DNA from: Leuconostoc lactis
GTDB lineage: Bacteria; Bacillota; Bacilli; Lactobacillales; Lactobacillaceae
Length of the DNA stretch: 64,000 nt
Reading direction: 5' to 3'
Assembly: GCF_007954625.1 (NCBI RefSeq)
Contig: NZ_CP042420.1
Span: 310,001-374,000, forward strand
Shown here: piece by piece, positions 35,355 to 43,899 of the stretch
Layout of the letters: the number at the start of each line of letters is the position of its first letter
Position numbering within the stretch: position 1 is the first letter of the stretch
Translations under genes and position numbers: made by a program
Notes under the pieces: model-generated
Databases searched by the model: none
Seen by the model: the letters and a program-made list of their open reading frames with translations, nothing else
Told to the model about the DNA's origin: nothing

Positions 35355-36638
35355 TTATAACGGTAACGTGATTTTGAAAATCGTACCCTTTGGTTGATTG
35401 TCTAACACCACAATTTTACCGCCATGCGCATGGACAATCCACTCCGCAATGGACAAGCCCAAGCCCGTGCCACCAGTTTCCCGATTGCCTGTCTTATCTT
35501 CTCGATAAAAACGGTCAAAGACATGCTTTTTGGCTTCATCACTGATACCTCGCCCCGTATCGGCAACCGTTAAGACAAGTTTACGCTTTTCAATCATGGC
35601 AGTAATTGACACGGTATCGCCGGCTTCAGAGTATTTCAAAGCGTTATCGACCAACAGGACAATCAATTGATGAATGCGCTTTTGATCAATCATCACGCGC
35701 TGACCTACTCGCGCTGACAAGAGCACTTGTTGCCCATCAAATTCAGCCATTTCTTGGTATGGCGCGACAATTTGCGAGAGAAAATCACTAATATCAGTCG
35801 ATTCTTTTTCAAGGCGGGTCATATTCGATCCTGACTTAGCCAGCGTTAACATATTATTTGTTAACGAGGTTAGCCGTCTCACTTCTGATAAGGACAAGAT
35901 AATGGCATCAGATTGTTCACGTACTGTGGATTCTGGATGCGTTAACATATTTTCAAGTTTGCCTTGAATCACGGCCATGGGGGTCCGTAATTCGTGTGCC
36001 GCATTGTTCACAAAGTCTTGCTGTTGCTGCCACGATCGCAGAATCGGCTTCATGTTTTTTAAACTAATCCAGTAAGACACCATTAAAGCAAGCAAACCAA
36101 ACGAGCCAAACGACCAAAGAATCACCTTTTTAAAGTGGTTAAGGTTGTAAATCGTATCATTAACATTAACCGTAATCACACCATATTTCACGGGGTGACC
36201 GTCATTGTTTTTGGCCCCCCTAATAAACGTGACACTGGCCACACGATAATAGTTATCCCCAATATGTACCGTTTGTGGTGTATCAGACTCAAATCGTGAG
36301 GTGTATTTGAATTGTTTACTGAGTAATTCTTTGGTCGCCTCTGGTAAACGGGCATCCAAGACTAAGTTTTTACGACTGTCATATAGCCAGACATTGGCCA
36401 AGGTATTGGTTTCTAATAACAGTGGTGCTTTTCGTTCCGTCGCGTCAGTATTATTCAAAGCGCCAGCCAATTCAAAGTTACGAATTTGTTGGGTAATGGC
36501 AGCATCTGAATTACTAAAGACCGTGCGTGTGTAGGACCAATACATGACCCCACCTAAAATCGAGAAGATGAAAAAGAAACTCGCAATTAGCAGAAGAAAG
36601 CCGCGAATTTGTTGTTGCTTATTGATGACATTAGGCAT
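35355..36638 (-). CDS. ciaH: CiaH-like sensor histidine kinase
   Basis: 427 residues. Two membrane helices (about 14-36 and 172-190) enclose an extracellular sensor domain of about 130 residues. Phospho-acceptor His215 in NNAAHELRTPMAVIQGKLE, N-box LLVDNALKYSE, and ATP-lid motifs VADTGRGIS and GGTGLGLSIAEWIV. The ATG at 36638 has GAGG 6 bases upstream and overlaps the end of the regulator gene by 8 bases. Assigned to the CiaH group from its architecture and its position next to htrA; the signal is unknown. Confidence 0.85.
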   Translation of the reverse strand: MPNVINKQQQIRGFLLLIASFFFIFSILGGVMYWSYTRTVFSNSDAAITQQIRNFELAGALNNTDATERKAPLLLETNTLANVWLYDSRKNLVLDARLPEATKELLSKQFKYTSRFESDTPQTVHIGDNYYRVASVTFIRGAKNNDGHPVKYGVITVNVNDTIYNLNHFKKVILWSFGSFGLLALMVSYWISLKNMKPILRSWQQQQDFVNNAAHELRTPMAVIQGKLENMLTHPESTVREQSDAIILSLSEVRRLTSLTNNMLTLAKSGSNMTRLEKESTDISDFLSQIVAPYQEMAEFDGQQVLLSARVGQRVMIDQKRIHQLIVLLVDNALKYSEAGDTVSITAMIEKRKLVLTVADTGRGISDEAKKHVFDRFYREDKTGNRETGGTGLGLSIAEWIVHAHGGKIVVLDNQPKGTIFKITLPL

Positions 36639-37320
36639 CGTCAACCTCTAAAATAAACCCAATATTACGGAGCGTTTTAATCAGATCATGTTGTCCGACA
36701 GCCTCTAACTTACGCCGGAGGTTGTTCAAATAAATATTCACAACGTTAATCGTGGTGTCAGAATCAATCCCCCAAACACGATCAAAGATTTGGTCACGCG
36801 TCACAATGATATTTTTATTTTGTGCCAAGTAGGTCAAAATATCAAACTCTTTTCCGACTAATTTGACAGGTTGACCATGGACTTGGACGCCACGATTCTC
36901 AAGGTTAATGAGCACATCACCCACCGCGATCGTATTATCTTCCGAATAGACACCGGCACGGCGTAATAAAGCCTTCACCCGTAACAATAATTCTTCACGA
37001 TAGAACGGCTTCGTCAAATAATCATCCGCGCCAACATTAAAGCCTTCGATTTTATCATCTAAAGAACTTTTAGCCGTCAAAATCAAAACTGGCGTCTCAA
37101 TATTTTTTTCACGCAAATGTTTAATGACTTCCAAGCCATTCTCGCCTGGCAGCATCAAATCCGAGATAATGAGGTCATAAGGTGATTCTTGCCCTTCAAA
37201 TTCACCATCTAAGCCGTTATCAACCGCATGCACATCGGCAAAATCTTGCAAAAAGCCGACAATGTTATCCGCCAAGTTGACATCGTCTTCGATTAATAAT
37301 ATTTTAATTGCTTTAGCCAT
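36631..37320 (-). CDS. ciaR: CiaR-like response regulator (OmpR/PhoB family)
   Basis: 229 residues. Receiver domain with acidic pocket IEDD, phospho-Asp in YDLIISDLMLPGENG near 52, Thr in ILTAKS and Lys in DDYLTKPF. Winged-helix DNA-binding domain (about 127-226) with TRDQIFDRVWG and VNIYLNNLRRKLE. GGAG 8 bases before the ATG at 37320. Partner of the kinase that overlaps it. A CiaR-like direct repeat lies in the divergent region upstream. Confidence 0.88.
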   Translation of the reverse strand: MAKAIKILLIEDDVNLADNIVGFLQDFADVHAVDNGLDGEFEGQESPYDLIISDLMLPGENGLEVIKHLREKNIETPVLILTAKSSLDDKIEGFNVGADDYLTKPFYREELLLRVKALLRRAGVYSEDNTIAVGDVLINLENRGVQVHGQPVKLVGKEFDILTYLAQNKNIIVTRDQIFDRVWGIDSDTTINVVNIYLNNLRRKLEAVGQHDLIKTLRNIGFILEVDDA

Positions 37321-37381
37321 TTTCATATCTCCATTGTACCGTTTTCTGCTTCTAATTGTAATGCCCGGTGATTAATAGGAG

Positions 37382-37398
37382 ATTAAATCCTGCTTAAG
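37382..37398 (+). promoter_or_regulatory. CiaR-like direct repeat
   Basis: ATTAAA-N5-CTTAAG, matching the streptococcal CiaR site NTTAAG-N5-WTTAAG except for the last base of the first half and the first of the second. It ends 6 bases before the -35 box of the plus-strand promoter and 62 bases from the ciaR start, so it could control both directions. Confidence 0.45.
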
Positions 37399-37404
37399 AA
37401 ATTC

Positions 37405-37433
37405 TTGACCTTGTACATCGTAAGTTTTATACT
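37405..37433 (+). promoter_or_regulatory. Promoter of the secreted-protein unit
   Basis: TTGACC (37405-37410), 17 bases, TATACT (37428-37433). The transcript would start near 37440, leaving an A/T-rich leader of about 85 bases before the first gene. Confidence 0.75.
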
Positions 37434-37525
37434 AGAGCTATCACATTATTGATATTATAAATATAATAGGTTGGTTCGTTTATAATCATCGGTTAGTGCG
37501 TCAAAAGTAAACAAAGGAAAAGATT

Positions 37526-37981
37526 ATGTTCAAGAAACACACGCGCACCAAAAAATTTGTTCTCACCCTGTTACTCCTACCAGTCCTCTCATTTGCCGGT
37601 TTCGCCGCGACGACTTATTTCTTTGGGGTCCTAAGTCCAAGTACTAATATCGGTGCCTTATCAACAGCCAGCCAGGCCTTTAATGGGAGTATGCAGGCCA
37701 TTCAAGATGCACTAACCGGCTTAACGAGCAAGTTTAATACCGAGCAACAACAGCACCAAGATGATCTTGCGCAAGCACAAGATCAAATTAAAAAAGCCAA
37801 TGATAATATCAAGGCCGCTAACGCCGCCGTTGATGCTGCTAATACAGCCTTAAACGACCCCAAAACCGGCACTAACGTCACCACACAACAAGCCATTGCT
37901 GCCAATGCCAATACCAGCGTTACCGATCGGACTGTCGATGTCGATCCCAATAATGCCAAAACATCAACAGCTAATCCTTAA
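37526..37981 (+). CDS. Membrane-anchored coiled-coil protein, unknown function
   Basis: 151 residues; I recognise no family. Basic N-terminus (KKHTRTKK), hydrophobic helix (about 11-32: FVLTLLLLPVLSFAGFAAT) that is an anchor or signal peptide, then YFFGVLSPSTNIGAL. Residues about 50-110 are rich in Gln, Asp, Ala and Lys in heptad-like order, probably a coiled coil; the last 40 residues are Thr/Asn/Asp-rich and look disordered. No cysteine and no LPxTG. AAAGGAAAAG ribosome site. Its N-terminus resembles that of the next gene (YF-F/L-GV...SP...G), suggesting a pair that acts together. It is divergent from ciaRH. Confidence 0.72.
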   Translation: MFKKHTRTKKFVLTLLLLPVLSFAGFAATTYFFGVLSPSTNIGALSTASQAFNGSMQAIQDALTGLTSKFNTEQQQHQDDLAQAQDQIKKANDNIKAANAAVDAANTALNDPKTGTNVTTQQAIAANANTSVTDRTVDVDPNNAKTSTANP

Positions 37982-37993
37982 GCATTGCGTAAA

Positions 37994-38030
37994 AAAAGCT
38001 ATCAGTCGCTATCGACTGGTAGCTTTTTTT
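37994..38030 (+). terminator. Hairpin with T run between the two secreted-protein genes
   Basis: 15-bp stem (37994-38008 with 38013-38027, one G-U), 4-base loop, seven T. It looks like a full terminator, and I see no promoter between it and the next gene 35 bases later. Confidence 0.85.
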
Positions 38031-38064
38031 GCACAGTGCACACAGAAAAAGGAGAAATAGCACG

Positions 38065-39357
38065 ATGTTCAAAAGTACGAAACTTATTGTCCCCCTCATA
38101 ACTGCCCTCGCGGTTTTGATTGGAACTGCCTCAGCTGCCTACTATTTTTTAGGGGTGAGTCCACTCAATACTGCCGGTATTGCGCAATTAAATGACAATA
38201 TTACGCGGATGAAAAACTTATTGACCAGCAGTCAAGCAGATAACGCACAGCTCACATCAGCCCTAACCAGCGCACAAGCGTCATTGTCACATAACGCCGC
38301 AACAATCACCAAATTAACGCGTGATAACAGTATCCTCGCTACCGCCGTCACTGACCGGTATCAAACCATGATTGCGACCGCAATGGCGTTGAATATTCCT
38401 GATTTGTCGCAATACTATATCACACCACCGAGTGATAATCCGTTCACTGACCAAAATGGTCAAGTTCTCGATAGCGATAAACTCAGCCCCGTAATTTTAA
38501 ATGCCATTACGGCACTCAAAACCGCCAGCGCAACAAGCCAAGCCTGGCAGAACAAATACACCGATCTTCAGTCAGCAATACGCGCTGCTTATCTTAATGC
38601 CGGTGGCAACCCGACGCAACAACCAACGTTGGCCACACTCTTGCAGCAACTCAAAACGCAAACAATTGCACAATTCACCGCCCAAATGAATGCCGTCGGC
38701 ATTGCGATTGCCTGGTTAAATGACGGGCCGACTTATCATTCACCGGCCAATCCCAATCTGATTTTTAAAAGTAACCATATCAGTTGGGGGACGACCACCG
38801 TGTCCATCCCCGATGACACTGGTCAACTCGCCTCAGTCACCCTCCCCGTCATTTGGCAAGGCGCGACCAATGATCAGCTCATTTGGAATGGGTTTGGTTG
38901 GGTCATTTACAAAGATGGCCAAATTTACACCGATGCGACAGATGATAAGGGCCAAGCGATTGGTCTGGCGTTTGTGAATTTACGCGATATCGCAACCCGT
39001 ATTAAAATGCCTGACGGCACGTATCGTATCGTCCTTTGGGGATCGACGGCACATATCTTTGCGAAAGCCTTTTTACCTGATCTCAATATACTACCTGGTG
39101 GCGCGACCCGTTATCAATTCACTTTTGATGCCCAAAACAATTTCATCGCCACGCCCTATAATAGCATTCAAAACCCTGGTCACTATCAATTCATCACGCC
39201 ACCAAATGCGAAAGATGTTGATGCTGCCACTTTAAGTCAGAACTACTATCGTTACGACTATACCGTTAACACGACGAATGCTAATAACACCCCCGTTGCG
39301 TTGCATAAATCAATTGAAATTCCGAACACCCCTCTTTTTCAACACCTCATCCCTTAA
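38065..39357 (+). CDS. Large membrane-anchored coiled-coil protein, unknown function
   Basis: 430 residues; no family recognised. Hydrophobic helix (about 6-28) followed by YYFLGVSPLNTAGIAQL, a coiled-coil stretch rich in Ser/Thr/Asn/Gln (about 38-100), a second helical part (about 140-205), and a C-terminal globular part rich in Trp, Tyr and beta-forming residues (about 210-430: NGFGWVIYKDGQIYTDATDD, YRIVLWGSTAHIFAKAFLPD). No cysteine, no sortase motif, no catalytic motif seen. It would be exposed outside the cell. GGAG ribosome site 14 bases before the ATG at 38065. It follows a terminator-like hairpin, so it is expressed by readthrough or from a promoter I cannot see. Confidence 0.75.
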   Translation: MFKSTKLIVPLITALAVLIGTASAAYYFLGVSPLNTAGIAQLNDNITRMKNLLTSSQADNAQLTSALTSAQASLSHNAATITKLTRDNSILATAVTDRYQTMIATAMALNIPDLSQYYITPPSDNPFTDQNGQVLDSDKLSPVILNAITALKTASATSQAWQNKYTDLQSAIRAAYLNAGGNPTQQPTLATLLQQLKTQTIAQFTAQMNAVGIAIAWLNDGPTYHSPANPNLIFKSNHISWGTTTVSIPDDTGQLASVTLPVIWQGATNDQLIWNGFGWVIYKDGQIYTDATDDKGQAIGLAFVNLRDIATRIKMPDGTYRIVLWGSTAHIFAKAFLPDLNILPGGATRYQFTFDAQNNFIATPYNSIQNPGHYQFITPPNAKDVDAATLSQNYYRYDYTVNTTNANNTPVALHKSIEIPNTPLFQHLIP

Positions 39358-39365
39358 ATCGTATT

Positions 39366-39405
39366 AAAAAAGGCCACAGCTTGATGATTAGCTGTGACCT
39401 TTTTT
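39366..39405 (+). terminator. Terminator of the secreted-protein unit (likely bidirectional)
   Basis: 16-bp stem with one mismatch (39366-39381 with 39390-39405) and runs of A and T on both sides. It separates this unit from the converging helicase gene. Confidence 0.87.
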
Positions 39406-39414
39406 ATATGTGGC

Positions 39415-40734
39415 TTATTCGGCCGACTTTTTAGCCCATTTTGGCTTCCCTTTATCTTTGGATGCCTTTAAGCGTTTTTTCTTCTTAGGTTTTTCAACAA
39501 CTGGTACTATCTTCGCTTGAGTTGTCTGACGTTGTGCCACTGGTTTGGCCGCTTGATCCGATGTTTGGTGTCCTGCCTGATCAGCTGGCGCAGTTGTACG
39601 CGCAGCCTTGCCCGCAACGGTACTTTTTTGCGGTGTCGCCTGCTTAGCATCGGCAAATGTGTTAGCGGCTTTCACCAAAACAAAATCATCCCCTAATTCG
39701 CGTTTTAAATCACGAATATCATGATCATTGCCCAAGTTCAACACGCGTCCTGGCTTACCCATTCGGCCCGTACGTCCAGCACGATGAATATATGTTTTTT
39801 TCCGTTGTGGCAACTGTGCGTTCACAACTAATGGTAGATCTTCAATATCCAAGCCACGTGCAGCAACATCTGTCACCAAAAGCAGCGATACTTCGCCTTT
39901 CTTGAATAAGCGTAACGCATCTGCACGCTGCACTTGTCGCTTATCATTGCTACCGATACTCATCACACTGGCATGCGCGTGGCGTAAGGTCGCCTGCATA
40001 TTAACCAAACCACTAATCGTATTAAAGAATACCAAAGCTTGTTGCTTATTACGGGCTAATTGAATCAACAGACTGGCCTTGGCCTTTTGGTCAACATATT
40101 GAAATTCATGCGTAATCGCTGCTGGCGCATCCGTGCCAACTGATACAGGTCGGACTTCTTGACCAAAAGTGTCTGCGACATATTTCAAATCAACCCCTGA
40201 GGTCGCTGAAAACAGCCCAAGTTGGACGTCTGTTGGTAATTGATCCGCTAATTCTTGCAAACTGTCACGTCGTTCATCTGACAACATGGCATCTGCTTCA
40301 TCAAAAATAACGGTTTGCAAGCCATTAAGCTTTAGGGCACCACCATCAAGCATCGTCAATACGCGGCCTAATGTCCCCACTACAATATGTGGCTTATCTT
40401 TTTTAAGTTTATCTGCTTGACGGCGGCCATTGGCACCACCAATCAAACTGGTCACAGAAACATCTACCAAAGCGCCCCACTCCCGTGCAACAGCCGTTGT
40501 TTGCATGGCGAGTTCTTGACTCGGCGCTAAAATCAAAACTTGTGTCTGCTTAACTTTAGGGTCAATGCGACTGAGAATTGGCAGTAAAAAGGCTAACGTC
40601 TTCCCTGTCCCAGTGGGCGCTAGGCCGAAAATATTGTCGCCCTGCGTTAATTTCTCCCACACAGCAGCCTGAATAGGTGTTTGAGCTTTAAATTGTTGTT
40701 CAAATTGCGCTTGCAGCGCTGGTTTAATTGGCAT
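39415..40734 (-). CDS. DEAD-box RNA helicase
   Basis: 439 residues. Motif I APTGTGKT (about 39-46), Ia LAPSQEL, DEAD in VIFDEADAML (about 144), SAT in LFSATSG, and motif VI HRAGRTGRMG near 320. After the two RecA domains comes a basic Ala/Gln/Lys-rich tail (about 365-439), likely RNA-binding. Similar to the CshB/YfmL group; function in ribosome assembly or mRNA turnover is inferred. It follows the oxidoreductase gene by 3 bases, and the ribosome site is weak. Confidence 0.88.
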   Translation of the reverse strand: MPIKPALQAQFEQQFKAQTPIQAAVWEKLTQGDNIFGLAPTGTGKTLAFLLPILSRIDPKVKQTQVLILAPSQELAMQTTAVAREWGALVDVSVTSLIGGANGRRQADKLKKDKPHIVVGTLGRVLTMLDGGALKLNGLQTVIFDEADAMLSDERRDSLQELADQLPTDVQLGLFSATSGVDLKYVADTFGQEVRPVSVGTDAPAAITHEFQYVDQKAKASLLIQLARNKQQALVFFNTISGLVNMQATLRHAHASVMSIGSNDKRQVQRADALRLFKKGEVSLLLVTDVAARGLDIEDLPLVVNAQLPQRKKTYIHRAGRTGRMGKPGRVLNLGNDHDIRDLKRELGDDFVLVKAANTFADAKQATPQKSTVAGKAARTTAPADQAGHQTSDQAAKPVAQRQTTQAKIVPVVEKPKKKKRLKASKDKGKPKWAKKSAE

Positions 40735-40737
40735 AAA

Positions 40738-41739
40738 TTACATTTCTTTCTGGTCAGCTGGGAAAATAATACCAGCCGACGAACGTAAGTCAAACAGCGT
40801 TTGATTGACTTGTTTAGCAAGTTGGAACCACTGCGTATACTGCAAATGGTGGCCAACGGGGTCATTCATGATAGCCGCAAAGTCTTGGGCTTCACGTACC
40901 ATCGGATTAGCATCGGGTGTTTCCCCAATGTCGGCGCTGTGCCCTTCCCCATCATGGAAAGTCACAGTATCGAGTTCAGCAATATTATCCGTCGAAATGG
41001 TTTCTTTCAAGCCATATACTTCACTCGACAGGTAAGAATTGGCATTTTTTCCAAAAATTGCGGTGACATTAAAGTCATCATAAAAGAGGTTGGCAACGCC
41101 ACGTGCATCAGCACCATTAGCCAAGAGGATTGGCAAATATTGCACAGCACGTGGTGCCCCGAATAAAGCAATCGCTGCATAGATTGGATAAACACCCAAA
41201 TCATACAAAGCGCCTGCGCTAAATTCACGGGTGAGGACATTTGGTTCCTCACCAGCCAAATAGGCATCAAAGCGTGATGAGTACTTTTGATAAACCAATG
41301 TTGCCCCTTGTAACTGTGTTAAATCACCCATGGCCTGTTGGATAATCTTAAAGTTCGGTTGGTGCACATGGCGGGCTGCTTCAAAATAGCGTACATCTGG
41401 GTGGTTGGCCAGTAACGCCTCAATCGCGGCAAATTCTGTTGGATTGCTCGTTGATGGCTTTTCAACAATCACATGCACACCAGATTGAATGGCCACTTTC
41501 GCCTGTTCAAAATGCAGGGCATTTGGTGACGCAATATAGACCACGTCAAGGTCTGTGTAGAGGTCACTCAAAGTTGTGACAACATCGACATTTTCCAACC
41601 CCAGTTCGGCTACAAATGCTTCTCCACCGGCCTGGCGTCTTGAATAAACTTTCGTTAACTCATAATCACCAGTTTGAAGTGCCGCTTCAATAAACATTTT
41701 GGTAATCCAATTCGTCCCAATCGTTCCTAATTTTATCAT
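40738..41739 (-). CDS. Gfo/Idh/MocA family oxidoreductase
   Basis: 333 residues. N-terminal Rossmann domain (GTIGTNWITKMFIEAAL at 5-21, VYIASPNALH near 68, HVIVEKPST near 87-95 with the conserved EKP) and C-terminal substrate domain with SAGALYDLGVYPIYAAIALFG near 175. NAD(P)-dependent dehydrogenase; sugar or inositol-like substrate not identifiable. Its ATG overlaps the GH25-like stop codon (ATGA type) and a GAGGCG ribosome site lies in that gene. Confidence 0.85.
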   Translation of the reverse strand: MIKLGTIGTNWITKMFIEAALQTGDYELTKVYSRRQAGGEAFVAELGLENVDVVTTLSDLYTDLDVVYIASPNALHFEQAKVAIQSGVHVIVEKPSTSNPTEFAAIEALLANHPDVRYFEAARHVHQPNFKIIQQAMGDLTQLQGATLVYQKYSSRFDAYLAGEEPNVLTREFSAGALYDLGVYPIYAAIALFGAPRAVQYLPILLANGADARGVANLFYDDFNVTAIFGKNANSYLSSEVYGLKETISTDNIAELDTVTFHDGEGHSADIGETPDANPMVREAQDFAAIMNDPVGHHLQYTQWFQLAKQVNQTLFDLRSSAGIIFPADQKEM

Positions 41740-42473
41740 TTTATCGCCTCGAATTGCTTTCTTGTCCCGTTAAACACGCTAGTTGGCATCTTAATGGCCT
41801 TTAAGCCCGTGCCAATCGTGTGATCTTCACTGTATTGAATAAATTGGTTTTCGGCTGCCCGATCCCGCGTATTATCTTCAATTAGCCAATAATTCGCCTG
41901 ATGGATCGTACCAGATAACTTCTTTTTCACGGCTGGCGTGGTATAGATTACAACTGACTTATCATAATGCGCTGCCAGTAACCGAATCACGCTGGCTAAC
42001 CGTGACTTACTTGCTTGCGTGGCCACTTGATCGTTGGTCACATACACGGCAATTGGTAGTTCCCCAACATGACTCGCAACATGGCTAATAAAATATTGCG
42101 CTTGATCGGCCGCATCAATACTATTATCAAAAACTTGAATGGCACCCACTTTTAATTTCGCCGCCTCGGCACGACTATAACTTGATTGATAGCCATCATC
42201 AAAAAATGATGTCCCTGTCGTCGCACGCAAATAGGCAAAGTCAATGCCATTAGTGGCTAAATTACCATAATCAACATAACCTGACGTTTGGTTAATCGCC
42301 ACGCCTTGCACAGCAAAACCTTCCGGTGTTGCCTCAGTTTGAGTCGCCACTGGTTTAGCCAACAGCCACACCGCAACCGTCGCTGAAATACCAACGATAA
42401 CAATCAGCCACGTTATCGTCATCAACCAGTTATTTGTTTTTATTTTTTGTTTCATTGCCGCATCATTCGTCAT
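41736..42473 (-). CDS. Membrane-anchored GH25-fold protein without catalytic acids
   Basis: About 245 residues. A short cytoplasmic start and one membrane helix (about 17-38) precede a domain that reads like GH25 lysozyme: GVAINQTSGYVDYGNLATNG, FAYLRATTGTSFFDDGY, VGAIQVFDN, VVIYTTPAVKKKL and FNGTRKQFEAI. The acids of active GH25 enzymes are absent: GID is GVA, the DxE after LP is replaced (LPIAVYVTND), and the VDLNVFNG Asp is lost (IKMPTSVFNG). It is probably a non-catalytic wall-binding or regulatory protein. No ribosome site is seen; TATAAT lies only 10 bases before the ATG, so the transcript might be leaderless. Confidence 0.7.
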   Translation of the reverse strand: MTNDAAMKQKIKTNNWLMTITWLIVIVGISATVAVWLLAKPVATQTEATPEGFAVQGVAINQTSGYVDYGNLATNGIDFAYLRATTGTSFFDDGYQSSYSRAEAAKLKVGAIQVFDNSIDAADQAQYFISHVASHVGELPIAVYVTNDQVATQASKSRLASVIRLLAAHYDKSVVIYTTPAVKKKLSGTIHQANYWLIEDNTRDRAAENQFIQYSEDHTIGTGLKAIKMPTSVFNGTRKQFEAIK

Positions 42474-42559
42474 AATATCCATTATACAAAATTTATGCCT
42501 GTTGCGCCTGCCAATTACATTAAGCTTATATCACAAAGTCGCTATCGCGTGGCTTTATC

Positions 42560-42588
42560 TTGTCGTGCACCCTTTTTCATGAGATAAT
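42560..42588 (+). promoter_or_regulatory. pepS promoter
   Basis: TTGTCG (42560-42565), 17 bases, GATAAT (42583-42588), about 65 bases before the start codon. Confidence 0.55.
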
Positions 42589-42609
42589 AATTATATTGTG
42601 AAATTTTAT

Positions 42610-42652
42610 GGAGGAACGTGTTAGAATACCTGTCATCTAACACACTAAAACG
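42610..42652 (+). promoter_or_regulatory. pepS ribosome site separated from the start by a hairpin
   Basis: GGAGG is at 42610-42614 but the start codon is at 42653, far beyond normal spacing, and no other Shine-Dalgarno sequence is nearer. Between them is a hairpin, GTGTTAG (42618-42624) with CTAACAC (42637-42643) and a 12-base loop. If it folds, 12 unpaired bases remain between GGAGG and ATG. A 10-codon frame (ATG 42608, TAA 42638) in frame with pepS lies in the same place. Confidence 0.55.
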
Positions 42653-43882
42653 ATGTCATTAGAAACCAAACTCAACAAATATGCCGAATTGATTGTCAAG
42701 CGTGGGGTTAATGTTCAGCCTGGCCAAACAATTATTTTATATGCGTCTGTTGAATCAGCTGACTTTGCACGTAAAATTGTTGCTGCCGCTTATGAAGCCG
42801 GCGCCCGCGAAGTGGTGATGGAATGGTCAGATCAAGCCATTACCAAGTCATTTTTGAGCCATGCGCCAGTCGATCGACTTGAAAACGTCCCTGAATATGA
42901 AGTCCTTAAGGCCAACACCTTGATGGACAAGTACGCGTCACGGATTTCACTTGTCTCACAAGATCCGGACGGTTTGGCTGGTGTTGATGCTGACCGCTTG
43001 CAAACCTATACAAAAGCAACGCAAAAAGCTCTGCATCGTGTCCGCGATGCTACGATGAAAGATGATATTTCTTGGCTCGTTGTTGCAGCTGCTGGTCAAG
43101 CCTGGGCAGAAAAAGTCTTCCCTGACCTCAAAGGTCAAGCAGCCGTCGAACGTCTTTGGGAAGAAATCTTAAAGGACGTTCGTGTTGATGACGACTCAGA
43201 CGCCATCGCTAACTGGACAGACCATATTGAAACATTAAAAGCTAAAGCCGACTGGCTAAATGCCCAAAACTTTAAAGCACTACGCTATAAGAATGCCGTA
43301 TCTGACTTTACAATTGGCCTTGCCGAAGGTCACATTTGGGAAGCAGCCTTGTCACAAGACAAGGCCGGTAACGTATTCATCCCGAACATGCCAACAGAAG
43401 AAGTGTTTACCGCCCCCGATAACCGTCACATTGATGGGCACGTTGCAGCCACAATGCCACTATCTTATCAAGGTAATGTCATCGAAAACATTGCCCTTGA
43501 CTTTGAAAATGGTCGCATTGTGAAGGCCACTGCCACTAAGGGGCAAGACGTTTTGGAAAAGTTATTGGCTACTGACGATGGTGCCAAGTCACTTGGTGAA
43601 GTGTCATTGGTACCTGATCCATCCCCTATTGCCCAAGGTGGTGTCTTGTTCTACAATACCTTGTTCGATGAAAATGCATCAGACCATTTGGCCATCGGTG
43701 CGGCCTATAATTCAAATATTACCGGTGGTAAGACTGAAGCACCTGAAGTTCTCGCTCAGCGTGGTTGGAACATCTCAGATGTGCACGTCGATTTCATGAT
43801 TGGTTCTGCCGATATGAACATCGATGGTATCACGCAAGACGGCCAAACTGTGCCAGTCTTCCGAAACGGTGATTGGGCTTAA
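42653..43882 (+). CDS. pepS: M29-family metal-dependent aminopeptidase (PepS/AmpS)
   Basis: 409 residues, thermophilic aminopeptidase family M29. It removes N-terminal amino acids (aromatic or Arg in PepS) from peptides. Family marks: YAELIVKRGVNVQPGQ near 10-25, GLAEGHIWEAA near 221, NMPTEEVFTAPD near 245 with metal-ligand Glu, and the C-terminal HVDFMIGSADMNIDGI near 378. No signal peptide, so cytoplasmic. Start codon confirmed by family start MxLExxLxKYAELIV, although the ribosome site is unusually placed. Single gene with its own terminator. Confidence 0.92.
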   Translation: MSLETKLNKYAELIVKRGVNVQPGQTIILYASVESADFARKIVAAAYEAGAREVVMEWSDQAITKSFLSHAPVDRLENVPEYEVLKANTLMDKYASRISLVSQDPDGLAGVDADRLQTYTKATQKALHRVRDATMKDDISWLVVAAAGQAWAEKVFPDLKGQAAVERLWEEILKDVRVDDDSDAIANWTDHIETLKAKADWLNAQNFKALRYKNAVSDFTIGLAEGHIWEAALSQDKAGNVFIPNMPTEEVFTAPDNRHIDGHVAATMPLSYQGNVIENIALDFENGRIVKATATKGQDVLEKLLATDDGAKSLGEVSLVPDPSPIAQGGVLFYNTLFDENASDHLAIGAAYNSNITGGKTEAPEVLAQRGWNISDVHVDFMIGSADMNIDGITQDGQTVPVFRNGDWA

Positions 43883-43899
43883 TATCATGTCACCGCAAT

